Origin: Candidatus Melainabacteria bacterium
GTDB taxonomy: Bacteria > Cyanobacteriota > Vampirovibrionia > LMEP-6097
Assembly: GCA_018695135.1 (NCBI GenBank)
Contig: JABHOV010000052.1
Span: 1 to 52,609 of the forward strand
Direction: 5' to 3'
Length of the DNA stretch: 52,609 nucleotides
The notes beneath the pieces were generated by a model. The model was not told where the DNA came from, searched no databases, and saw nothing but the letters and a program-made list of their open reading frames with translations. Positions 42,630 to 49,134 of the stretch are shown here, piece by piece. The stretch's first letter is position 1. Each line of letters begins with the position of its first letter. Position numbers and translations under genes: made by a program.

Positions 42630-43772
42630 ATAGTCCAGATCCTCAGCAAAGCCGAGATCTGGACGGATGCGTTCGCTATGCTCACTGGTTGTGCCTGCTT
42701 TGCAGGCTTCCACTAAACGTATAGATCCTGTGATGATGACAAGATCATTAGAAGTTTTTAAACCTTTTGCAGTAGCAATAGCTTCTTGAGGATTTAGAAT
42801 CATCATCTTATTAGCATCAATAATTTCATCAAGTACAAAAGCAGGAGTAGCTCTTGAAGAATCAATCTCTGTAAGTATTACAAGATCTCTATCAGCATCA
42901 AAAATTTCTTGTGTTAACAACTCATCAAGGCAGGCTTGATAGTCCTTATCTAAAAAAGCCAAAACGAAAATCTTGCGCTCAAAGCTTGGCAAATCCTTTT
43001 GAATAAAGTGGTTAAGCTTTTTCATTGCAGCAGGATTATGAGCGACGTCAATTAAAACTCCGTCATTATATTCAAAACGAGCTCTATGACGCTGAGGGAA
43101 TTGTTTTAAGACTTCTTGTTTTGTTTCATCACTAACTATAAGCTTATTTATTGATTCAAAGATTTCTAGAGCAAGAAGAAAATTGCTTCCCCTTACATCA
43201 TTGGGATTAGCCCCTGAGCCATGAGCCCCCAGCCCTGAGCCTTCGAAGTGGCAAATGCCGCTTCGACAGATCCCTTCTTTCTCACGACGAATTTCTTCAA
43301 TACTGTTGCCCAAATAATCCATATGGTCCATTGCCACATTAGTAATAGCTGAAGCAATTCGATTCTCTACTGGAATGACATTAGTAGCATCAAAGCGTCC
43401 ACCCAGACCAGTTTCCAAAATAACTATATCAACTTGCTCTTGTTTAAAATATTCAAATCCAATCAAAGTGAGTTTTTCAAATTCAGTTAGCCCTGAGCCC
43501 TCAAGCTCCAACCCTGAACCAAATTTTTCAAACTCCTCTTGAGAAATATCTTTGCCATTAACACTAAATCTCTCCGTTACCGACCAAATATGTGGGCTGG
43601 TATATTTACCGACTTTAAGATCAGGCACAACATTCAAATACAAAAGCTCTAAGAACGTGCAAACTGATCCCTTGCCATTGGTTCCAGCAATATGAATAGT
43701 TCTAAAATCATAAGGACCAAGCTTGCTATAAGCTGTTTGCACATTGTTCAAAGAATAGTTAATCACTGACAC
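42621..43772 (-). CDS. folC: Folylpolyglutamate synthase / dihydrofolate synthase
   Basis: Mur-ligase-family enzyme that adds glutamate to folates (and possibly to dihydropteroate). IAGTNGKGSVCTFLELL is the P-loop; YTSPHIWSVTERFSVNG, VIVILETGLGGRFDATN, AMDHMDYLG, RHRARFEY, and VLIDVAHNPAAM follow. The 383 residues are somewhat short. Odd features: Gly/Ser-rich repeats coded by ccctgagcc-type units (GSGLELEGSGL at about 84-94, GSGLGAHGSGANPN at about 180), and a C-terminus (CKAGTTSEHSERIRPDLG...) read from hairpin sequence. Start GTG with TATAAT six bases upstream. Overlaps the secG end. Confidence 0.92.
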   Translation of the reverse strand: MSVINYSLNNVQTAYSKLGPYDFRTIHIAGTNGKGSVCTFLELLYLNVVPDLKVGKYTSPHIWSVTERFSVNGKDISQEEFEKFGSGLELEGSGLTEFEKLTLIGFEYFKQEQVDIVILETGLGGRFDATNVIPVENRIASAITNVAMDHMDYLGNSIEEIRREKEGICRSGICHFEGSGLGAHGSGANPNDVRGSNFLLALEIFESINKLIVSDETKQEVLKQFPQRHRARFEYNDGVLIDVAHNPAAMKKLNHFIQKDLPSFERKIFVLAFLDKDYQACLDELLTQEIFDADRDLVILTEIDSSRATPAFVLDEIIDANKMMILNPQEAIATAKGLKTSNDLVIITGSIRLVEACKAGTTSEHSERIRPDLGFAEDLDYLY

Positions 43773-43778
43773 AAATCA

Positions 43779-43784
43779 ATTATA
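43779..43784 (-). promoter_or_regulatory. -10 box for folC, leaderless type
   Basis: TATAAT on the minus strand ends 6 nt before the GTG at 43772; the gap has no SD. Confidence 0.55.
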
Positions 43785-43813
43785 GCGAAACTCAGACCTC
43801 GACTGCCAGAAGC

Positions 43814-43910
43814 AGATTGCGAAGCAATCTCATATGCACTAGCCGCAGGCTAGCTAAGCAGGTCGTGAAACGACCATATGCAGCTTAGTTCCTATGCTTA
43901 GGAACTAAGC
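43814..43910. repeat. Array of four short hairpins between folC and rne
   Basis: In order: AGATTGC-GAA-GCAATCT, CTAGCC-GCA-GGCTAG, GGTCGT-GAA-ACGACC, and GCTTAGTTCC/GGAACTAAGC with an eight-base loop. The octamer CATATGCA occurs after the first and third. The last hairpin starts on the rne stop codon and could act as its 3'-end structure or terminator. Confidence 0.75.
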
Positions 43911-45710
43911 TTTTGCTTCATCACCACTAGGCTTGGGCATAGCACTAGTCGTATTCTCAACAATATGCGTTGCACCAAAGCTTTTAGTCTTGCTGCGATC
44001 ATTACTAGAACTAATGACAGCTGGGTTTTTAGTTTCCTTCGCTTCTTTAGGAGCTTCTTTCACTGCTGCTGATTTTCCTTTGTCATCAACGGGTTCTGAC
44101 TTTGTAGTCCCAGTACTTGTGTCTTTATTATCAGCACTTGGTCTTGGTCCACGATTTCGAGGTCCACCTCTTGAGTCGCGGTTATTATAGCGGCCTGATT
44201 TCTGATTATTATTACGTCCACCACTGCGTCTATCACCACCAGTACTGCTATCAGCTTGGTCACCTCGATCACTCTGTTCACTACGGTCGACAATACGATC
44301 ATTACGGTCAGGACGATCATTACGATCAGGACGGTCACTACGTTCAGGACGGTCATTACGGTCATTACGTTCAGGACGATCATTACGTTCAGGACGATCA
44401 TTACGTTCAGGACGATCGTTACGGTCAGGGCGGTCATTGCGATCATTACGGTTATTATAACTACGTTGATTGGTATTTCTTGGACGTCTATTGCCGTGAC
44501 TATGCGGAGCCTCATCAGTTTTCAAATTAAATAAAACACCAGTACCACTACAATGCTGGCAAGCAGTGCCAAAAGTTTCGGCAAGCGCTTGTCCAGATCT
44601 CTTACGAGTAATCTCAACCAAACATAAATCAGAAAGTTGTCCGACTTGTGGCTTAGCTTTATCAGGTCGAAGAGCCGTTTCAAGTACTTCCATCACAGTG
44701 ATACGATCTGCTCTTTCTGACATATCAATAAAGTCAATAATAATCATGCCACCAATATTGCGCAGTCTCATTTGTCTTGCAATTTCGACAGCAGCTTCCA
44801 TATTAGTTCTTCTAACCGTCTCACGCAAAGTGTTTGAGCTAGTAAATTTGCCCGAATTGATATCAATTGCAGTAAGCGCTTCCATACCTTGAATAACAAG
44901 GTAGCCGCCACTTGGAAGATTGACTCTATTAGAAAGGCAATTACGTAGTTCTTTAACTACATCTGTTTTAATCAAAACTTGATCAACATCATGATGAGTT
45001 AGATTAACTTCTCTACCAGTCCAGCTCTTAAGATGTTCTTGACACTTGTACTTCGCTTGCATGCCACCAACAACGATCTCATCGACACTAGTATTATAGT
45101 GGTCACGTAAAGTAGTGTATAAGAAATCAGATTCTTTATAGATCGCCCCATAGCCATCGAGCCTATCGTATTTATCAACTATATTTTTCCATTTCTCCCA
45201 GATAGTCAGAAAATCCTCTTCAAGTTCTTCTTGACTATGTCCTGCAGCCTCAGTTCTAATTACAACCCCAAGCTCTTCTGGCTTCATCAAATTGGTAATA
45301 GACCTCAATCTATCTCTTTCAGAATTCTCGCTAATTCTTCTACTGATTGCAATACCTTTGTTTTCACTAGTAAGAACATAGTATCTACCAGGAATCGAAA
45401 TCGCCAAATTGACTCTAGGACCCTTATTACCAGTGGGTTCTTTAACGATTTGAACCAAAAGTCTTTGTCCAGGACTCAACCTATCGTAAAGTAAACCTCT
45501 ACCGGGAATATCATTTGCATGAAGGAATCCCATTTGTCCATCTTGCAGCTTAACGAATACTGCATTGATTGATTGCATAATATTTTCTACTGTTACAGCA
45601 TAAACATCACCAACACTAAAATCATTTTTCTGAATAATAAAGTCTATTGCCTTGCCATTATCTAGCAATGCAGCAATATTATCCTGTTCGGAAATTACTA
45701 ATTGTCTCAT
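43905..45710 (-). CDS. rne: Ribonuclease E/G
   Basis: Endoribonuclease for mRNA decay and rRNA processing. An S1 RNA-binding domain lies near residues 30-110 (GDVYAVTVENIMQSINAVFVKLQDGQMGFLHANDI). The catalytic RNase E/G region has YLVIQGMEALTAIDINSG and GGMIIIDFIDM with the metal-binding Asps, then CQHCSGTG, the zinc link. The tail from about 395 is disordered and Arg-rich: tandem RNDRPE/RNDRPD units, then Asn/Arg/Gly-rich and Lys/Glu-rich parts, ending in ATHIVENTTSAMPKPSG. In Cyanobacteria the short RNase E also has a non-catalytic tail that binds partners. 601 residues. AAGGA lies about 11 bases before ATG. Confidence 0.94.
   Translation of the reverse strand: MRQLVISEQDNIAALLDNGKAIDFIIQKNDFSVGDVYAVTVENIMQSINAVFVKLQDGQMGFLHANDIPGRGLLYDRLSPGQRLLVQIVKEPTGNKGPRVNLAISIPGRYYVLTSENKGIAISRRISENSERDRLRSITNLMKPEELGVVIRTEAAGHSQEELEEDFLTIWEKWKNIVDKYDRLDGYGAIYKESDFLYTTLRDHYNTSVDEIVVGGMQAKYKCQEHLKSWTGREVNLTHHDVDQVLIKTDVVKELRNCLSNRVNLPSGGYLVIQGMEALTAIDINSGKFTSSNTLRETVRRTNMEAAVEIARQMRLRNIGGMIIIDFIDMSERADRITVMEVLETALRPDKAKPQVGQLSDLCLVEITRKRSGQALAETFGTACQHCSGTGVLFNLKTDEAPHSHGNRRPRNTNQRSYNNRNDRNDRPDRNDRPERNDRPERNDRPERNDRNDRPERSDRPDRNDRPDRNDRIVDRSEQSDRGDQADSSTGGDRRSGGRNNNQKSGRYNNRDSRGGPRNRGPRPSADNKDTSTGTTKSEPVDDKGKSAAVKEAPKEAKETKNPAVISSSNDRSKTKSFGATHIVENTTSAMPKPSGDEAKA
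44267..44450 (-). repeat. Tandem repeat coding the RNDRPE tail of RNase E/G
   Basis: Units like GACGATCATTACGTTCAG and related ACGGTCAGG...ATTACG variants repeat about a dozen times, giving R-N-D-R-P-E/D in the rne frame. The same repeats create the long spurious ORFs in the other frames here. Confidence 0.85.
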
Positions 45711-45782
45711 TTTGAACCTATCCTTTTATGTTTCAGGCTTGAAATCGCCTTTAGGAAATTTTTGCTGGTACTAACTGTGAAG

Positions 45783-48614
45783 CTAGACTAGCTCAGGAGT
45801 TTTTGTTGTCTTAAACACTTGTTCTTGTTTACAAATACTCCATTTAGAATTTGTTAGAAAGGCATTAAGAACTTCGTCAGGTCTTTGAGTTGACGTTAAC
45901 CTAAGTTCTAATTGTTCTGAATCTAAAAATTGCATACCGATTATATTGTCTCTAATATTCTTAGATTGCCCCTTGCCTCTCGGGTCTTTCTTGACCCCAA
46001 TCACTACGATCTCCCCTTGATCGAGAAAAGTTGTTAGACTTTGATCTAATTTCTGCTGAAATTCATCCTTATCTGTATTACCTAGATCATTATTCTGGCT
46101 GGAAAGCTCGTCATTCTGTATTAACTTTGCTGTATAAACCGTCTCTAGGACATCTTCAAGGGATAATCTTTCTTTAGAAGAGATCTCCGTCACCTCTACT
46201 ATTCTAGCTTGTTCTGGAAGTTCTTGGTTTAAAATTTCTTTTAATTTATCAAGATCTTCAAAAACCTCAGCCAGTTCTATAATCAAGTATTCCCCCATAC
46301 TCTCAACAAATAACGATAATGCATTCATCCAACTAATTTTGATACGCTGATTAAAGCCCTTGCTATGGACCAACGGCAAGCCAGAACGCCTGAAAGCACG
46401 CTCTAAAAGCCTCTGGAAATCCAAATGTGAAGCAAATCTATAGTCTCCAAGCTTAGTAATTTTTAATTTAATTCGTTGTTTACAAACCGTATTTCTGACA
46501 ATTATTTTAGGTTGCTTACTTGAAACTAGCTGCTCAGGCTCAATCACAGCCATACCTGTATTGACTAAAGCGTCCAAAAATAACAGGAGGTCGTGATATT
46601 TTTGTGCACGAATTAACCACTCTTGCTTCATAACATCTTGATCAGCCAATCTTGAGTCTTGATCAAGCGTTTCTACAAAAGGATTTGAATCAGAAAGATC
46701 TACTCCAACGATATTTTTCACATCGAGATTAAAACATACACCGCAAGCGTGACATTTATTTTCGGTACAAGGCGCAGTCTCAATTTCATCAACAGCTTGC
46801 TGCCATTCATGCACTAGAAACTTATCAGTAAAACCAATAGTCAAAACATCCCATGGCTGCTTTGAGCCAGGTTCCCTATGCTTAGTAACTTCCTTTTCGA
46901 TATCCAAACCACACTCAGCAGCAACCGTTTGCCAGCGATCAATATTGAAATGCTCAGACCAAGAGTCCATGCGAGAACCGGTCTCCCAAAGCTTTTGAAT
47001 AACTTGTCCCCATCTTCTATCACCACGTGATAAGACAGACTCTATCATTGCAAGTTCTGGCTCGGTGCAATTGAGCTTAATGTGTTTAGCTACTCTTCTT
47101 TGTCTTAATCCATCACGGATATATTTTTGTTTACGGTAAAATTCTGCAACACTGCATTGCGGGAACCACTGAAAGGCAGTAAATGTTTTTGGTACAAAAG
47201 TAGAAATAGTACAAGTGATCTTAAGAGGTGCTTTTCTTCCTTTGCCATTAAGTCCAGTAGCTCTGTGCAAATTTGCTGCCCACTCTAAAATATCTATGAT
47301 CCCATCAAGATCAGCATCTTCTTCAAAGGGTAAGCCAATCATAAAGTAGAGCTTGATTTGCTTCCAACCCTTGTCGTAAGTACCTTGTATGGCACGTTTA
47401 ATTTCTGCCTCACTAAGTCCCTTGTTAATAATGCGGCGCATTCTTTCGGTACCAGCTTCAGGTGCAAAAGTCATTCCAGATTTGCGCGCGCCTGAAACCT
47501 CATCTGCAAGCTGCACATTAAATCTATCAGCACGTTGTGATGGCATTGATAAACCAACTCCATTTTCTGCATGCTCTTCATTAATTGCATGAGCCGCTTC
47601 TGTCAGGCAAGTATAATCACTAGCCGACAATGACAACAGTGTAATGTCTTCATAACCAGACTGCTTGACTGACTCACCGCTCAATCTCAAAAGATCCTCT
47701 GCAGAGCGTTCACGCACTGGCAAGTAAGTATAACCAACTTGGCAAAAACGACAACCACGATCACAGCCACGGCGTATCTCAAGCACTTGTTTGTCTTGTA
47801 CTGTTTTGATATGCGGCACTGGACCAGAGATAGGGTTGTTAGAGTCGGTTAGGTATTGAGTGATTCTTTTTTCAACGGGGTAAGGAGGCTGCAAAGCTGT
47901 AGGGTTAGAAGGCTGTAGGGCTGTAAGGCTAGAAGGCTCTATGGGGCGTGGGATATAATTCTCGTCTAATTCATATAATGAAGGGACATATACTCCCTGT
48001 AATTGAGACAGTTGTAAAAGCAAATCTTCCCTTCCAGCCTTAGAACCCTCCAGCCTTAGAGCCTCAAGAAAATTAAGACACAAGTCTTGAATTTCTAGAA
48101 TCAACTCCTCTCCATCCCCAATAATAAAAAAGTCAAAATACTCAGCCATTGGCTCAGGATTAAAACACGCAGGCCCGCCAGCAAATACAAGTGGGTGACT
48201 TAGATCACGGTCTTTGGTTTTAAGTGGTAAGCCGGCAAGATCAAGTACATTGAGTACATTGGTGTAGCAAAGCTCGTAAGCTAGTGAGATCCCAATAAAA
48301 TCAAACTCAGCAAGTGGTTTGTTAGCCTCCCAAGACCAAAGCGGCATTTCATTGGCGCGCATCATCTCTTCCATATCAGGCATCACCGCAAAGGCTCTGT
48401 CACAAAGATAGTCAGGATGATTATTTACGATTTGATAAAGTAGTTTGAGCCCAAAGTTGGACATGCCAAGTTCATAAAGATCCGGGTAGACCAAAACCAT
48501 TCTTGACTTTGCTGAGTCCCAATCCTTGTGAGCCGCTCCCCATTCATTACCAAGATACTGTCCAGGTTTTTGAACTTGGGGGAGTATTTGGTTTCTTAGT
48601 TTGGTAGAAATCAT
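45783..48614 (-). CDS. B12-binding-type radical SAM protein fused to DUF2344
   Basis: A ~943-residue fusion of the TIGR03960 (rSAM) and TIGR03936 (DUF2344) families. N-terminal part: WGAAHKDWDSAKSRMVLVYPDLYELGMSNFGLKLLYQIVN, a cobalamin-binding-like domain. The radical SAM cluster is RRGCDRGCRFCQVGYTYLP (about residue 285). The linker has CTENKCHACGVC, a possible second metal site. The C-terminus (KLGDYRFASHLDFQRLLERAFRRSGLPLVHSKGFNQRIKIS) is DUF2344. The reaction is unknown; an RNA-modification role is sometimes inferred. Two low-complexity inserts (LTALQPSNPTALQPP and EALRLEGSKAGRE) come from gctgtaggg-type repeats. Start: Met 48614; the track's 48632 lies in a cattgcgag repeat. Confidence 0.9.
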   Translation of the reverse strand: MISTKLRNQILPQVQKPGQYLGNEWGAAHKDWDSAKSRMVLVYPDLYELGMSNFGLKLLYQIVNNHPDYLCDRAFAVMPDMEEMMRANEMPLWSWEANKPLAEFDFIGISLAYELCYTNVLNVLDLAGLPLKTKDRDLSHPLVFAGGPACFNPEPMAEYFDFFIIGDGEELILEIQDLCLNFLEALRLEGSKAGREDLLLQLSQLQGVYVPSLYELDENYIPRPIEPSSLTALQPSNPTALQPPYPVEKRITQYLTDSNNPISGPVPHIKTVQDKQVLEIRRGCDRGCRFCQVGYTYLPVRERSAEDLLRLSGESVKQSGYEDITLLSLSASDYTCLTEAAHAINEEHAENGVGLSMPSQRADRFNVQLADEVSGARKSGMTFAPEAGTERMRRIINKGLSEAEIKRAIQGTYDKGWKQIKLYFMIGLPFEEDADLDGIIDILEWAANLHRATGLNGKGRKAPLKITCTISTFVPKTFTAFQWFPQCSVAEFYRKQKYIRDGLRQRRVAKHIKLNCTEPELAMIESVLSRGDRRWGQVIQKLWETGSRMDSWSEHFNIDRWQTVAAECGLDIEKEVTKHREPGSKQPWDVLTIGFTDKFLVHEWQQAVDEIETAPCTENKCHACGVCFNLDVKNIVGVDLSDSNPFVETLDQDSRLADQDVMKQEWLIRAQKYHDLLLFLDALVNTGMAVIEPEQLVSSKQPKIIVRNTVCKQRIKLKITKLGDYRFASHLDFQRLLERAFRRSGLPLVHSKGFNQRIKISWMNALSLFVESMGEYLIIELAEVFEDLDKLKEILNQELPEQARIVEVTEISSKERLSLEDVLETVYTAKLIQNDELSSQNNDLGNTDKDEFQQKLDQSLTTFLDQGEIVVIGVKKDPRGKGQSKNIRDNIIGMQFLDSEQLELRLTSTQRPDEVLNAFLTNSKWSICKQEQVFKTTKTPELV

Positions 48615-48626
48615 TTTTATTAAATC

Positions 48627-48731
48627 CGTCATTGCGAGGAACGAAGTGACGTGGCAATCCAGTGGATTAATTTCAAAAGTTTATTCAATAGTCAATGCAT
48701 TAGGTTGCTTCGCCTACGGCTCGCAATGACG
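48627..48731. repeat. cattgcgag palindrome between rpsJ and the radical SAM gene
   Basis: CGTCATTGCGAG at one end, CTCGCAATGACG at the other, with GGCAATCCAGTGG and GGTTGCTTCGCC as inner arms and a longer AT-rich core than the other copies. It ends 2 bases before the rpsJ stop codon and starts 12 bases before the chosen radical SAM start, so it occupies the whole gap. Confidence 0.85.
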
Positions 48732-48733
48732 CT

Positions 48734-49063
48734 CTAAACTCGGACTGCTATATCCACACCAGCAGGCAGATCAAGATCTTTCAAAGCAACTGTAGTCTCA
48801 TGCGTAGGATCAACAAGATCAATTAAACGCGAATGAGTTTTAATTTGAAAATGCTCTCTTGATTTTTTATCAACGTGAGGCGATCTCAAAACACAATATC
48901 TTCTGATATTACTTGGCAAAGGGATAGGACCAGAAACTCTAGCGCCTGTTCTTGTCGCGGCCTCAACTATTTGTTTAGCTGATGCATCAAGGTTTACCGC
49001 ATCATAACTCTTAAGTCTGATTCTTATACGGTTTTGCTGTTTTTTCTTTGTTGTAGTTGCCAT
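48734..49063 (-). CDS. rpsJ: 30S ribosomal protein S10
   Basis: Ribosomal and NusB-partner protein. [60 protein letters not shown] is unmistakable, and the ending [11 protein letters not shown] is complete. The ATG at 49063 gives [16 protein letters not shown], a basic extension of ~10 residues over the minimal form; the track start is a TTG five residues upstream without support. TATAAT lies 11 bases before ATG. It is away from tuf/fusA or the S10 operon in this window. Confidence 0.95.
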   Translation of the reverse strand: MATTTKKKQQNRIRIRLKSYDAVNLDASAKQIVEAATRTGARVSGPIPLPSNIRRYCVLRSPHVDKKSREHFQIKTHSRLIDLVDPTHETTVALKDLDLPAGVDIAVRV

Positions 49064-49074
49064 ATCAGCTGTCA

Positions 49075-49080
49075 ATTATA
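49075..49080 (-). promoter_or_regulatory. -10 box for rpsJ, short leader
   Basis: TATAAT on the minus strand ends 11 nt before ATG 49063, so the leader would be about 4-5 nt. Confidence 0.45.
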
Positions 49081-49134
49081 GCGAATGGCTTCAAAGCAAA
49101 TCATAGAAATATTATTAATGTGTATTACGCCAAC

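Noticed and set aside
44267-44450. Possible CRISPR array
   Set aside because: Units are contiguous coding repeats without unique spacers, and they keep the rne frame.
44060-44534. Three long ORFs (151, 137 and 92 aa) overlapping the rne tail
   Set aside because: They arise because the tandem repeat has no stops in several frames; repeated V-I-M/H-Y-D peptides are by-products.
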